From positions 1 through 64,000 of the forward strand of contig JAHBUZ010000018.1 of the NCBI GenBank assembly GCA_019637815.1: a DNA stretch of 64,000 nt, in the 5' to 3' direction. The notes beneath the pieces are model-generated. The model was given only the letters and a program-made list of their open reading frames with translations, did no database searches and was not told the origin of the DNA. The position numbers and the translations under genes are program-made. Numbering within the stretch: position 1 is the stretch's first letter; each line of letters begins with the position of its first letter. Shown here piece by piece: positions 1 through 9,700 of this stretch. The DNA is from Chloroflexota bacterium (lineage in GTDB: Bacteria > Chloroflexota > Limnocylindria > Limnocylindrales > CSP1-4).

Positions 1-780
1 CGGCCGCGCGCCGGTCCCGGCGAACTCGAGCATCGGGATGTCGCCGTTGGAGTTGCCACCCACGATGAGCGGACGACGGCCGATGCGGCTCCAGATCCGG
101 ATGGGCTTGGCTGGTCCATCGTCGAAGACGTCGGGCGCGGCCGCGTACACGATCGACCCGTCACCATCGGCGACGTACGTCAGCTCGTTGGAGCTGCCGA
201 TGATGCGCTCCGGCGGCAGGCCGTAGACGTCCCATGCGAACCCACGCATGAAGTCACGGTTGCCACCCGATGCGATGTAGGTCGTGAACCCGCTCGCCTC
301 AAGGTACCGGAGCAGCTCCACCATCGGCTGGAAGCCGACCGTGGTGAACGGCCGATCCAGCGTGGGATGGGCCACATCACGGACGAACGTCGCGGCTCGC
401 GACCCGTACGTCTCCACGTCCAGGCCCGCGAAGGCGCCGATGACGCCGCCCATCAGCACCTGGAGGTCCGTGTCATCCCCCAGGTAGTGCTTGTCGAACG
501 CGCCCGCGAGGAACGCGTAGTCCTGCTCCACGGCGGCCTGCCAGGGTTGCCGCTCGCGGAGGCTGGGATCGGCGTGGACCATCTCGACCCAGCGGTGGAG
601 GATGAACACCAGCTCCACGGGCATGGGCTTCTCGGTCCACAGGGTGCCGTCGTTGTCGAAGACCGCGATGCGCTCCTCGACCGGGACGTGGTCCGGGCCA
701 CCCTCGGTGGTGACCCGGGTCACGAAGTCGACGATCGCCTGGCGCGTCCGTGTGTCGTTCCAGGAGGTGAGCTCGCTCAT
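1..780 (-). CDS. HAD-superfamily phosphatase (partial, 3' end beyond window)
   Basis: 260 codons are open from an ATG at 780 to the window edge, so the C-terminus is missing. Residues 41-48 read FDNDGTLW, the HAD motif I with nucleophile Asp42 and acid Asp44. A late GGNSNGDIPML stretch fits the HAD motif IV metal site. The overall look is that of the phosphoserine-phosphatase-like HAD branch; the substrate is unknown. It starts 11 nt after the stop of the arylsulfatase at 792-2333 and is probably the last visible gene of the sulfatase operon. No clear ribosome binding site precedes it, so translation may depend on the upstream gene. Confidence 0.8.
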   Translation of the reverse strand, partial: MSELTSWNDTRTRQAIVDFVTRVTTEGGPDHVPVEERIAVFDNDGTLWTEKPMPVELVFILHRWVEMVHADPSLRERQPWQAAVEQDYAFLAGAFDKHYLGDDTDLQVLMGGVIGAFAGLDVETYGSRAATFVRDVAHPTLDRPFTTVGFQPMVELLRYLEASGFTTYIASGGNRDFMRGFAWDVYGLPPERIIGSSNELTYVADGDGSIVYAAAPDVFDDGPAKPIRIWSRIGRRPLIVGGNSNGDIPMLEFAGTGARP

Positions 781-791
781 GGCCGTGTCGG

Positions 792-2333
792 TCAGCCCGC
801 GCCGGCGAGCGCGGCTTCCATCTTCGCGAGCGCCTGGTCGATGGTGAAGCTCGCGGCCTTCTGGCGCGGTGGGAACTCCTGGAACGTCTGGAGGAACTCG
901 GTGATGAGCGTCGTCCCGGCGAACACCAGGTAGGCGTTCTCGAAGACGTACTGGAAGTACGTGTTGGACGTGATGTCCGCGCGCTCGAATGGATCGGTGC
1001 GCAGGTTGAACAGCTTGGGGACCCGGAGCGGGATGAACGGCTCCAGCCAGACTTGGAGGGTCCCCTGCACGCGCTGCTCCATGAACACGAGCTTCCAGTT
1101 GTCGAAGCGCAGGGCCAGCACGTCGCCGTCATCCGAGAAGTACACGAACCCCTTGCGCGGGCTCTTCTCCTCCTCACCCGTGAGGTACGGCAGCAGGTCG
1201 AACCCGTCGATGTGGACCTTGTAGGTCCGGTCGCCGATCGTGTGACCGCTCTTCAGCTTGTCCACGATGCCCGGCTCGCCCGCGGCGGACAGGAACGTGG
1301 GCAGCCAGTCGTGATGCTGGACGATCTCGTTGGAGACCACGCCCGCGGTGATCCTGCCGGGCCACCGGATGAGCTCCGGGATGCGGAACGCGCCCTCCCA
1401 GTTGGAGTTCTTCTCGTTCCGGAAGGGGGTCATGCCACCGTCCGGCCAGGTGTTCATATGGGGCCCGTTGTCGGTGGAGTAGACGACGATGGTGTCGTCC
1501 GCGATGCCCAGCTCATCGAGCAGGTCGAGCACCTGGCCCACGTTCCGGTCGTGGTCGATCATCGTGTCGTGGTAGGGCGACTGCCAGCGCCCTGCCTGAC
1601 CCAGGCTCTCCGCCTTGGTGTGGGTGAAGCAGTGCATGTGGGTGGTGTTCATCCACGTGAAGAACGGCTTGCCGGCCGCGTGCTGGCGCCGGATGAAGTC
1701 GACCGTCGCATCGGTGACCTCGTCATCGATGGTCTCCATGCGCGCCTTCGTCAGCGGCCCGGTGTCCTCGATGCGCTGCTTGCCCACGGGACCGAACCGA
1801 CCCTGCTCCGTGGGGTCGTACTCGTCGGTCGCCCAGGAGCGGATGACGCCTCGCGGACGGGCCAGCTCGTTGAAGCGGGGGAAGTCCTCGGGTGACGGCC
1901 AGTTCGGCCGCTCGGGCTCCTCCTCCGCGTTGAGGTGATAGAGGTTGCCGAAGAACTCGTCGAAGCCGTGTGCGGTGGGCAGGAACTGGTTGAGGTCACC
2001 CAGGTGGTTCTTGCCGAACTGCCCGGTGGCATAGCCGAGCGGCTTGAGCAGCTCCGCGATGGTCGGGTCCTCCGCGGAGAGGCCGATCGGGGAACCGGGG
2101 ATCCCCACCTTGCTGAGACCGGTGCGATACACGCTCTGGCCGGTGATGAACGAGGAACGGCCCGCGGTGCAGCTCTGCTCACCGTAGGAATCCGTGAACC
2201 GCATCCCCTCGTTCGCGATGCGGTCGATGTTGGGGGTCCGGTACCCCATGAGCCCATCGCTGTAGCAGCTGAGGTTGGTGATGCCGATGTCATCACCCCA
2301 GATGACCAGGATGTTGGGCTTGCCGTTGGGCAT
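792..2333 (-). CDS. Arylsulfatase, CTAGR-type
   Basis: 513-residue sulfatase (alkaline phosphatase superfamily) that would hydrolyse a sulfate ester. Asp14-Asp15 (GDD) at the N-terminus fits the calcium site. Residues 55-59 are CTAGR, the formylglycine signature with Cys55 as the residue to be oxidised; Ala replaces the usual Pro, a variant known in some sulfatases. A later STDNGPHMNTW stretch fits the conserved DNG metal/sulfate site. No signal peptide is visible, so it may act in the cytoplasm or leave by another route. A GGGAGG ribosome site lies about 10 nt before the ATG. The FGE at 4975-5949 is the likely activator. The exact substrate cannot be told from sequence. Confidence 0.92.
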   Translation of the reverse strand: MPNGKPNILVIWGDDIGITNLSCYSDGLMGYRTPNIDRIANEGMRFTDSYGEQSCTAGRSSFITGQSVYRTGLSKVGIPGSPIGLSAEDPTIAELLKPLGYATGQFGKNHLGDLNQFLPTAHGFDEFFGNLYHLNAEEEPERPNWPSPEDFPRFNELARPRGVIRSWATDEYDPTEQGRFGPVGKQRIEDTGPLTKARMETIDDEVTDATVDFIRRQHAAGKPFFTWMNTTHMHCFTHTKAESLGQAGRWQSPYHDTMIDHDRNVGQVLDLLDELGIADDTIVVYSTDNGPHMNTWPDGGMTPFRNEKNSNWEGAFRIPELIRWPGRITAGVVSNEIVQHHDWLPTFLSAAGEPGIVDKLKSGHTIGDRTYKVHIDGFDLLPYLTGEEEKSPRKGFVYFSDDGDVLALRFDNWKLVFMEQRVQGTLQVWLEPFIPLRVPKLFNLRTDPFERADITSNTYFQYVFENAYLVFAGTTLITEFLQTFQEFPPRQKAASFTIDQALAKMEAALAGAG

Positions 2334-2558
2334 GTCGGTCGTCGTCCTCCCATGGACCTCGGGTCGTGTGGTCCTCGTGCCGCATCCGCGCCGATGCCCG
2401 GACGGCAGTCATGTGTATCGTGCCCTGTCGGCGCGACGGCGTCGACCACCCTATCGGGGTGATGACGGTCGAGTCGGCCGCGAGGTCGGTCCCGACCGAG
2501 GACCGGAGCCGGTCTTCGATCGCCGCCATCGGGCCGACATCACGCGGATCCCGGGCCG

Positions 2559-4928
2559 TTACTGGCGAGCGAGTGCCACTCGGAGCCTCTGCTCGGGGGT
2601 GATGAGGTGGGTGGCATCGTCCGTGGCGTCGCCCAGGTCGATCTCCACCCAATCCACCCGGCCCGTGAAGCGGACCGTAGTGCGGTCCAGCTGGTCGGTG
2701 ACGGGCGTCGCGTCATCCGTGCCGATATCGGTGGTCTCGTCCGTGGAGAACAGCATGGGGACCGTTCGCTCGATCCGACCCTGTGCCACCTCCGCGCCGT
2801 CCACGTAGAGCGTCGCCGTGCCGCCCTTGGCCAGGCCGCCTCCGTCATAGGCGAACTCCATCCGAACCTGATGGTCCCCGGCAGGCATGGGCTCGATGCC
2901 GCAGACCGTGTAGCGCTCGATGCCGAACCAGTTGTAGTGGTACGTCAGCCGACCGTCCAGCAGATACAGGCTCCAACCCCCGAACGCGCCACCCTGGGCG
3001 ATGATCGTGCCCGTGGCGCCATGATCGGGGATGGACACCTGCGCCGTCACCACGTGCGACTTGTTCTTGATCGCGACCACCGCGTTCTCGGACAGTCTGC
3101 CCATGCCCCCGAACAGGAGCTGCCGGTCGCCCGTGATGAGCGTCGGTCGTCCGGCGAGGTCCGGGTTGAACCGCTCGACGCGCCGATCATCGAGGGGCAG
3201 GACGCCATACTTGCCGGCCTCGATGAGGAACAGCCGCTGCAGGTGGGCGAGTCGATCCGGCTGGTCGGCCGCGAGGTCACGCGCCTGGGTCCAGTCGTCC
3301 GGACCGTACAGCTCCCACACGTCATCGTCGTAGGCTGGCAGTGGCGTGCTCGCGTCCCACGGCAACGAGTGTCTGGTGACCGCGGTCCAGCCCTGGTGGT
3401 AGATGCCCCGGTTGACGAACATCTCGAAGTACTGCGTGGTGTGACGGTCCGCGGCGTCCGCGGCGTCGAACGAATAGACCATCGACACGCCCTCGATGGG
3501 TGCCTGCTGGATGCCGTTCACGAAGCTGGGATGGGGCAGCCCCGCGACCTCCAGCACGGTGGGGGCCACGTCGATGACGTGGTGGAACTGGTGCCGGACC
3601 TCGCCCCTGCTGGCGATCCCCGTCGGCCAGTGCACGATGGTGCCGTTGCGGGTGCCACCCCAGTGCGACGCGACCTGCTTCGTCCACTGATAGGGCGTGT
3701 CCATGGCGTGCGCCCAGCCCACCGCGTAGTGGTTGTAGGCCGTCGGCGTGCCGAACTCGTCGATGTGGGCAGCCATGAACTCGGTCGTGTTGGGGATGCC
3801 GTTGAGGTTCATGAGCTCGTTGAAGGTGCCGTGAAGGTCGCCCTCACCAGATGCCCCGTTGTCCCCGATGATCACGTAGACGAGCGTGTCGTCGAGCACA
3901 CCCAGGTCGCCGAGGGCATCCACCAGCCGGCCGAGGTGATGATCGGTGTGCTCGAGGAACCCGGCGTAGACCTCCATCTGGCGCGCCAGCACCGGCTTGA
4001 GGTCGTCGGGGATGTCGGCCCACGCGGGGATCTGCTCGGGCCGTGCCGTCAACTGCGCATCGGCCGGGATGACACCCAGCTCCTGCTGACGGGCGAGGGT
4101 CTCCTCGCGGATGGCGTCCCAGCCGGCGTCGAATCGACCCGCGTAACGGCCACTCCACTCCTCGGGCACGTGGTGCGGGGCGTGGGTCGCGCCGGGTGCC
4201 CAGTAGACGAAGAAGGGCTTGTCGGGCATGAGCGCCTTCTGCTGGCGGATCCAGCCGATGGCATGGTCGGTCATGTCCTCGGTGAAGTGATAGCCCTCCT
4301 CGGGCGTCCGGTCGGGCTCCACCGGGACCGTGTCCTCGTAGATGGCAGGGTAGTACTGGTTGGTCTCGCCGCCGATGAAGCCGTAGAAGTGCTCGAACCC
4401 GTTGCCTGGTGACGGCCATCGATCGAAGGGGCCCATCGGGCTCGTCTCCCAGACGGGTACCTCGTGGCACTTGCCGAAGTGCGCGGTGGAGTAGCCGTTC
4501 AGCTTGAGGATCTGGGCGACGGGTGCCTTGTCCTGGGGTCGCACGGAGCTGTAGCCGGGGGCCGAGGTGGCGATCTCGGTGATGCCCCCCATGCCCACGC
4601 TGTGGTGGTTGCGGCCGGTCAGCAGCGCCGCGCGGGTGGGCGAGCAGAGCGCCGTCGTGTGGAAACGGGTGTACTTGAGGCCATCGGCCGCCAGCCGCTC
4701 GAACGTCGGTGTCGCGCATGGCCCACCGAATGCGCTCGAGGCCCCGAACCCGCAATCATCGATGAGCGCGACGAGCACATTCGGCGCACCCGCGGGAGGT
4801 CGGACGGGCGTGATGGGCGGGAAGGCGGTGTCCGGGTCCTTCGCGTCGTAGGTGGTGACGCCCACATGCTGCGGGTCGGGGATGGGCAGATGCGTGCGGG
4901 GCAGCGGGTCGCGGCGGTGAGCGGTCAT
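2559..4928 (-). CDS. Arylsulfatase, CSPTR-type
   Basis: 789-residue sulfatase. I chose the ATG at 4928 (MTAHRRDPLP) because a GAGGAAG ribosome site sits just upstream; the reading frame stays open to 5105 but that extension looks non-coding. IDD at residues 56-58 fits the metal site and CSPTR at 95-99 is the canonical formylglycine motif with Cys95. DNGASGEGD around the middle is the second metal motif. The last ~200 residues look like the jelly-roll C-terminal domain of large AtsA-type arylsulfatases. It lies between the FGE gene (46 nt upstream) and the second sulfatase (225 nt downstream). No signal peptide is seen. The substrate is unknown. Confidence 0.93.
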   Translation of the reverse strand: MTAHRRDPLPRTHLPIPDPQHVGVTTYDAKDPDTAFPPITPVRPPAGAPNVLVALIDDCGFGASSAFGGPCATPTFERLAADGLKYTRFHTTALCSPTRAALLTGRNHHSVGMGGITEIATSAPGYSSVRPQDKAPVAQILKLNGYSTAHFGKCHEVPVWETSPMGPFDRWPSPGNGFEHFYGFIGGETNQYYPAIYEDTVPVEPDRTPEEGYHFTEDMTDHAIGWIRQQKALMPDKPFFVYWAPGATHAPHHVPEEWSGRYAGRFDAGWDAIREETLARQQELGVIPADAQLTARPEQIPAWADIPDDLKPVLARQMEVYAGFLEHTDHHLGRLVDALGDLGVLDDTLVYVIIGDNGASGEGDLHGTFNELMNLNGIPNTTEFMAAHIDEFGTPTAYNHYAVGWAHAMDTPYQWTKQVASHWGGTRNGTIVHWPTGIASRGEVRHQFHHVIDVAPTVLEVAGLPHPSFVNGIQQAPIEGVSMVYSFDAADAADRHTTQYFEMFVNRGIYHQGWTAVTRHSLPWDASTPLPAYDDDVWELYGPDDWTQARDLAADQPDRLAHLQRLFLIEAGKYGVLPLDDRRVERFNPDLAGRPTLITGDRQLLFGGMGRLSENAVVAIKNKSHVVTAQVSIPDHGATGTIIAQGGAFGGWSLYLLDGRLTYHYNWFGIERYTVCGIEPMPAGDHQVRMEFAYDGGGLAKGGTATLYVDGAEVAQGRIERTVPMLFSTDETTDIGTDDATPVTDQLDRTTVRFTGRVDWVEIDLGDATDDATHLITPEQRLRVALARQ

Positions 4929-4974
4929 CGTGTCTTCCTCGGGCTGGGTGTCGACGTTCGACGGAGCGTTGGGA

Positions 4975-5949
4975 TCAGGCGGTCGGGGGCGGTCGGATGA
5001 GGCACCGGAAGCCGATGTGACCTGTGGACGTGTCGATCGCCTCGCCCTGGCGCGCGGCGGGTCGATAGCGGTGGCAGTAGTTGGGAGCGCACAGGTGGGA
5101 GCCACCCTTGGTCACCCGACGCGGGATGGTCTCGCCCGGACGGCCCACGTCATAGCTGCCGTCGGGGATCGTGACCCTCGGGTTACGGGGCGCACAGCAG
5201 CTGTGCTCCGCCTCGTCGGGATGGCGGGGCGTGTAGAAGTCGGCGGTCCACTCCCAGACGTTGCCGGCCATGTCATACAGCCCGTAGCCGTTGGGTGGGA
5301 AGGTCCGGACAGGGCTCGTGCCCAGGTACTTGTCCAGGAGCAGGTTCTGCCACGGGAACTCGCCCTGCCACGTGTTCGCCATCATGCGGCCCCTGGGCGC
5401 GAACTCGTCACCCCAGGGATAGGTCTTCTGGTCGAGACCGCCCCGCGCCGCGAACTCCCACTCGGCCTCGGTCGGCAGCTCCTTGCCCGCCCACGTCGCG
5501 TAGGCGACCGCGTCCTCGTAGCCCACCTGGGTCACGGGGTGGCGATCGCGTCCCTGGACGTCGCTCCCCGGACCTTCTGGCTGGTCCCATCGGGCGCCGG
5601 GCACGTACGCCCACCACTGGTGGTAGTCGTCGAGGGGCACCGGGCCGCTGGTGCCCTGGAACACGAGCGCGCCCGGCACCAGCAGCTCCGGGATGGCGCC
5701 CGGATAGTCCGCTGCATCCAACGGCCGCTCGGCGAGCGTCACGTAGCCGGTCGCCTTCACGAACCGTCGGTACTCGGCGACCGTCACCTGGTGATCGTCC
5801 ATCCAGAACCCGTCGACCGTCACGGTATGGACCGGTCGCTCCTCCGGGTACCAGTCCTCGGAGCCCATGCGGAACGTGCCTCCCGGGATCCAGACCATGT
5901 CCAGGTCGGGGGCCGAACCAGGCGCGGGCGAACCCTCGGTCGGATGCAT
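4975..5949 (-). CDS. Formylglycine-generating enzyme (sulfatase-activating)
   Basis: 324-residue FGE/SUMF1-family protein that would oxidise the signature cysteine of sulfatases to formylglycine using oxygen and copper. Residues 283-300 contain GGSHLCAPNYCHRYRPAAR-like sequence in which Cys287 and Cys292 occupy the copper-binding, redox-active pair of true FGEs; this separates it from EgtB- or PvdO-like relatives. The family motifs PGGTFRMGS (22-30), LPTEAEWEFAARGG (158-171) and GLYDMAGNVWEW (223-234) are all present. The start ATG has a GAGGG site that overlaps the stop of the amidohydrolase. Two sulfatases with FGE-target motifs follow in the same direction, so this enzyme very probably serves them. 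Confidence 0.95.
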   Translation of the reverse strand: MHPTEGSPAPGSAPDLDMVWIPGGTFRMGSEDWYPEERPVHTVTVDGFWMDDHQVTVAEYRRFVKATGYVTLAERPLDAADYPGAIPELLVPGALVFQGTSGPVPLDDYHQWWAYVPGARWDQPEGPGSDVQGRDRHPVTQVGYEDAVAYATWAGKELPTEAEWEFAARGGLDQKTYPWGDEFAPRGRMMANTWQGEFPWQNLLLDKYLGTSPVRTFPPNGYGLYDMAGNVWEWTADFYTPRHPDEAEHSCCAPRNPRVTIPDGSYDVGRPGETIPRRVTKGGSHLCAPNYCHRYRPAARQGEAIDTSTGHIGFRCLIRPPPTA

Positions 5950-5958
5950 GTCGATCCC

Positions 5959-7224
5959 TCAGGCCAACAGGTCGCGCACGATCCGACCACCCTTCAGGAT
6001 GACCACGAAGCTGGTCGCCGGCTGGGCGATGAGCTCGAGGTCCGCGAGGGGATCCCCGTCCACGAGCAGCAGGTCCGCGACGGCTCCCTCCGCGACGACG
6101 CCCAGACGACCCGGGTAGGGCGACCGAAGGCCGGACAGGGCGAGCAGCTCGGCCGCCTCGGAGGTCGCCATGCGCAGCACCCCCGCGGGCGTGTGCCAGC
6201 GTGCGAGCTTGGTGAGCTGGGCGCCCTGGCGGGTCGCGAGCGCGGCGCTCCCCAGCGTGTCGGTGCCGAACGCCGTGCGGATGCCGAACCGCTTGGCGAG
6301 CTCGAACGCCCTGACCGTCCCCGTCGCGACCATCTCCTGCTTGGCGCGGCCCACCGGATCGCTCTTGGGGTTGGCGTCCGCATCCCCCAGGAAGGGCTGG
6401 AGGCACAGCCAGACCCCTTCGTCCGCCAGCAGGCGAGCGGTGTCCTCGTCCATGAGCTGGCCATGCTCGATGCAGCGGACGCCCGCCGCCACGGCGTTCC
6501 GGATGGCTCGCGGCGTGTACGCATGGACCATCACGTAGGTGCCCCAATCCGTCGCGGCCTCCACCGCGGCGCGCAACTCGCGCTCCGTGTACTGCGTCGC
6601 GTCGAGTGGATCGTAGTGCGACGAGACACCGCCGCCGGCCATCAGCTTGAGCTGGCTGGCGCCCTGCCGCAGCTGCTCGCGGGAGCGCCGGAGCACCTCG
6701 TCCGCACCATCCGCGATCACCGCCAGGCCGATCCGCTCGGCGTAGCTCAGGTCGCCGTCCGCGCGGGGCACCTCGAACGGCAGTCGGAAGTCGCCGTGGC
6801 CGCTGGTCTGGGAGATCATGGCGCCCGACGGCCAGATCCGGGGCCCCGCGATGGTGCCGTCGTCGATGGCGCGCTTGATGCCGAAGACGGGTCCGCCCGC
6901 ATCCCGCACCGAGGTGAAGCCGCGCAGCAGGGTCCGCTCCGCCTCCACGATCGCGTGTGCGGTGAGGTAGCCCATGTCCGCGGTCATCGCGGCCGCCATC
7001 GGCATCGCGGCCATGAAGGTGTGCCAGTGGGCATCGATGAGCCCGGGCATGAGGACGCGTCCTGCCCCGTCGATGGCGCGAGTCCCCTCCCCCGGCTCGA
7101 CGGGTGCCTCGGAGATCCGTTCGATGGTCGACCCGGACACCAGCACCGAAACGGGCGGCGTCAGCGTGTCGGCCAGACCATCGAAGACACGGACGTCGCG
7201 GAAGAGCACCGACCCGTCGCTCAT
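5959..7224 (-). CDS. Metal-dependent amidohydrolase family protein
   Basis: 421-residue amidohydrolase of the imidazolonepropionase / Xaa-Pro dipeptidase-like group. HWH at residues 66-68 (DAHWHTF) is the first metal-binding motif; later VHAYTPRAI, CIEHGQLMD and GTDTLGSAA supply the remaining histidines and the catalytic Asp. The ATG at 7224 is preferred to an upstream ATG at 7281 because a GGAGGG ribosome site lies just before it. It ends 9 nt before the FGE gene and is probably the first gene of the sulfatase operon. Substrate unknown; a role in breaking down the desulfated product is only an inference from context. Confidence 0.87.
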   Translation of the reverse strand: MSDGSVLFRDVRVFDGLADTLTPPVSVLVSGSTIERISEAPVEPGEGTRAIDGAGRVLMPGLIDAHWHTFMAAMPMAAAMTADMGYLTAHAIVEAERTLLRGFTSVRDAGGPVFGIKRAIDDGTIAGPRIWPSGAMISQTSGHGDFRLPFEVPRADGDLSYAERIGLAVIADGADEVLRRSREQLRQGASQLKLMAGGGVSSHYDPLDATQYTERELRAAVEAATDWGTYVMVHAYTPRAIRNAVAAGVRCIEHGQLMDEDTARLLADEGVWLCLQPFLGDADANPKSDPVGRAKQEMVATGTVRAFELAKRFGIRTAFGTDTLGSAALATRQGAQLTKLARWHTPAGVLRMATSEAAELLALSGLRSPYPGRLGVVAEGAVADLLLVDGDPLADLELIAQPATSFVVILKGGRIVRDLLA

Positions 7225-7345
7225 GATCCGTGTCCCTCCGTCGTGGGCACCCGGGCATCGCGCCCGGTCGTGGGCCGCCATCCTACCCGGGGACGCGCTC
7301 CCGGCGTCGGGTCGGTCGCGATCGAGGCGTCGATCCGAGTGTCGG

Positions 7346-8254
7346 CTACCAGCCGAGGCCGCCAGCGACGGTCACCGACAGCACGATGGGCACCAGGATC
7401 CAGGCGACCACCATGAGCGCGGTCGCGCCCAGCGCCAGCTCCACGGAACGATCGCGTGGCGGCTCGCCACAGCCACCGATGGCCTGATACAGCCGACCGA
7501 CCTCCGCCTCGCAGCCCAGCCGGATCCGACGCCGCGCCACGGCCGCCGCCATGAGCGCGCACCAGCTGAACGCGAGCATGCCCCCGAACAGCACGACCAG
7601 GACCAGGATGGCCACGACCCAGTCACGCACCGCGGCCCGCGCCACGCCCAGGGTCACCGACGCCAGCGTGCTCAGGACGACGCCGCCCGCGATGAGCGCG
7701 AGGATGCCTCGTCCGGTCCCGCGCAGGTCGAGCGCGACGAGGTGGACCTCCCGATACGCTCGCCGCAGCTCCGCACGCTCCTCGGTCCCGGGCGTGGCCG
7801 CGGCCGCCCGGAAGCCGTACAGCGTCTCCAGTCGACCCACGATGAGCATCAGGTAGGCCCGGACGATCGACCGTGTGAGCATGCCCACCAGGACCACGGC
7901 GACGGGGGTCAGCGGCCCCAGCCCACCCAGTGTCGGCGGGCGACCCCCGTTGCGCTCCAGCACCTCCAATGACCGGAGGGTCGCCCGATGGGCCGGTGGG
8001 AAGGCGGCTGGGTCGTGGAGGACCGACGATCGACCCTCCTCGATCTCCGCGACGATGTCCTGCTCCACGGGACCCTGGTCACCGACCCGCTCCAGCAGCT
8101 CCTCACGCTCGAACGCACTCGCCCGGACGAGACCGATCGCCTCCAGGTGATCGGTGACGAGCTCCTTGGCGCCGCTGCCGGGCTGGGGATTGGTCATCGC
8201 CCCGGCGTCCTCCTCCGGGGACCGGTCATCCGTGGCGTCGTCGTCGTGGCGCAT
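7346..8254 (-). CDS. Uncharacterised membrane protein
   Basis: 302 residues from the ATG at 8254. I do not recognise a family. The N-terminal ~95 residues are charged and soluble. Four hydrophobic stretches follow, at about residues 105-135, 180-205, 212-240 and 275-300, suggesting a four-helix inner-membrane protein. A short basic linker (RRRIRLGCEAEV) separates the third and fourth segments. It is divergent from nhaA, with about 140 nt between the starts. No ribosome site stands out, and an upstream in-frame ATG at 8290 is possible. Confidence 0.6.
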   Translation of the reverse strand: MRHDDDATDDRSPEEDAGAMTNPQPGSGAKELVTDHLEAIGLVRASAFEREELLERVGDQGPVEQDIVAEIEEGRSSVLHDPAAFPPAHRATLRSLEVLERNGGRPPTLGGLGPLTPVAVVLVGMLTRSIVRAYLMLIVGRLETLYGFRAAAATPGTEERAELRRAYREVHLVALDLRGTGRGILALIAGGVVLSTLASVTLGVARAAVRDWVVAILVLVVLFGGMLAFSWCALMAAAVARRRIRLGCEAEVGRLYQAIGGCGEPPRDRSVELALGATALMVVAWILVPIVLSVTVAGGLGW

Positions 8255-8382
8255 CCGCGCAGGATGACGCGCGGACCTCCGCCCGTCCACGTCCTGTACT
8301 CGTCCGGTCCGCGTCCGGTCCGCGTCCCGTGCTCGTCCGCGTCACCGCTGCATCGCGCCCGGTGGTCGGCGTGGGCCACGGC

Positions 8383-8388
8383 TACCAT
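8383..8388 (+). promoter_or_regulatory. TACCAT -10-like box just upstream of nhaA
   Basis: TACCAT ends 7 nt before the nhaA ATG at 8396 and there is no ribosome site. This fits a leaderless transcript starting at or next to the start codon. Six other genes in the window share the layout. Confidence 0.45.
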
Positions 8389-8395
8389 CGACCAC

Positions 8396-9586
8396 ATGCC
8401 CGGACCGACCCGACTGCTGGAGCCGCTGCGCGCGTTCCTGCGTCAGGAGGCCGCGAGCGGCCTGCTGCTGATGCTGGCGGCGGTGGCCGCGTTGACCATC
8501 GCGAACTCCCCACTCGGCGATGACTGGGAGGCGCTGTGGCACACATCGCTCGGCGTGACCCTCGACGGCCGGACGTGGGGGATGTCCCTCGGCCACTGGG
8601 TCAACGACGGCCTGATGGCCATCTTCTTCCTGGTGGTCGGCCTCGAGATCAAGCGCGAGCTGGTGCTCGGCGAGCTGCGAGAGCCACGGACCGCGATGCT
8701 GCCGATGGGCGCCGCGGTCGGCGGGGCCGTGGTGCCCGCGGCCATCTTCCTCGCCCTGAACGCGGGCGGTCCCGGCCAGAGCGGCTGGGGCGTCCCCATG
8801 GCCACGGACATCGCCTTCGCGCTCGGGGTGCTGGCACTCGTCGGGAGCCGGGTGCCCACATCGGTCAAGGTCTTCCTGACGACCCTCGCCATCATGGACG
8901 ACCTGCTCGCCGTGCTGGTCATCGCGGTGTTCTACACGGGCACGATCGAGCTGCTCGGGGTCGCGGAGGCGGTCATCTGCCTGGTCCTCCTGGTCATCGC
9001 CAACCGCGCGGGTGTCCGGTCGCTCCTCGTCTACGGCGTGCTCGGTGTCGCGCTCTGGGTGGGCGTCCTGGTCTCGGGGGTCCACGCGACGATCGCGGGC
9101 GTCCTCCTGGCCGCGACCATCCCGACGATGGTCGGCCAGCGGCCTGCGGACGGCCGTCCCACGCGCTCGCCGCTCATCAGCCTCGAGCACCGGCTGCATC
9201 CCTGGTCGGCGTTCGTGATCGTGCCGGTGTTCGCGCTCGCGAACGCAGGCGTGCCCCTCACGGGGGACCTCGCGATCCTCGTCGAGCCCGTGACCCTGGG
9301 CATCCTCCTGGGGCTCGTGGTCGGCAAGCCCATCGGCATCGTGGGCACGACGTGGATCCTCGCCCGCCTCGCCGGGCGCGGCCTGCCCGGGGACATGACC
9401 TGGGCGCAGGTGGGTGCGCTCGGGGTCCTCGCCGGGATCGGCTTCACGATGTCGCTGTTCATCGCGGAGCTCGCGACCCTCGACGAGGCCGGTCACCGGG
9501 GTGCCAAGATCGGCATCCTCGCAGCGTCGGTGGTGGCGGGGATCCTTGGCTGGGCGGCGATGCGGATGACCACGCGTCGCACCTGA
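8396..9586 (+). CDS. nhaA: Na+/H+ antiporter NhaA
   Basis: 396 residues, close to the ~390 of characterised NhaA. It exchanges cytoplasmic sodium for external protons across the inner membrane. The family core is intact: ATDIAFALG at 136-144 (Asp138, the equivalent of E. coli Asp133) and IMDDL at 166-170 (Asp168-Asp169, the transport aspartates). About eleven to twelve hydrophobic segments are visible. Start chosen at ATG 8396, which sits 7 nt after a TACCAT box; the open frame extends upstream to 7988 but would run antisense through the neighbouring gene. Single-gene unit. Confidence 0.95.
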   Translation: MPGPTRLLEPLRAFLRQEAASGLLLMLAAVAALTIANSPLGDDWEALWHTSLGVTLDGRTWGMSLGHWVNDGLMAIFFLVVGLEIKRELVLGELREPRTAMLPMGAAVGGAVVPAAIFLALNAGGPGQSGWGVPMATDIAFALGVLALVGSRVPTSVKVFLTTLAIMDDLLAVLVIAVFYTGTIELLGVAEAVICLVLLVIANRAGVRSLLVYGVLGVALWVGVLVSGVHATIAGVLLAATIPTMVGQRPADGRPTRSPLISLEHRLHPWSAFVIVPVFALANAGVPLTGDLAILVEPVTLGILLGLVVGKPIGIVGTTWILARLAGRGLPGDMTWAQVGALGVLAGIGFTMSLFIAELATLDEAGHRGAKIGILAASVVAGILGWAAMRMTTRRT

Positions 9587-9631
9587 GGTCCGGTCGTCGC
9601 GCCGCGCGCGCCACGCGATGACCCCGGGATG

Positions 9632-9655
9632 CGGATCGCCGCCCGGGCGGATCCG
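9632..9655. terminator. GC-rich hairpin between nhaA and the SHOCT gene
   Basis: CGGAT and CCGCC pair with GGCGG and ATCCG to give a roughly 10-bp stem with a small bulge, placed between two convergent genes. There is no T-tract on either side, so it is a candidate bidirectional terminator only. Confidence 0.35.
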
Positions 9656-9700
9656 GACGGCGATCGAGCTGCGAGACCCGGCGACGGGCCAGGCGGGATG

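Noticed and set aside
4930..7416. 828-codon plus-strand frame over the FGE and amidohydrolase genes
   Set aside because: Shadow of minus-strand genes with clear motifs; no ribosome site or domain.
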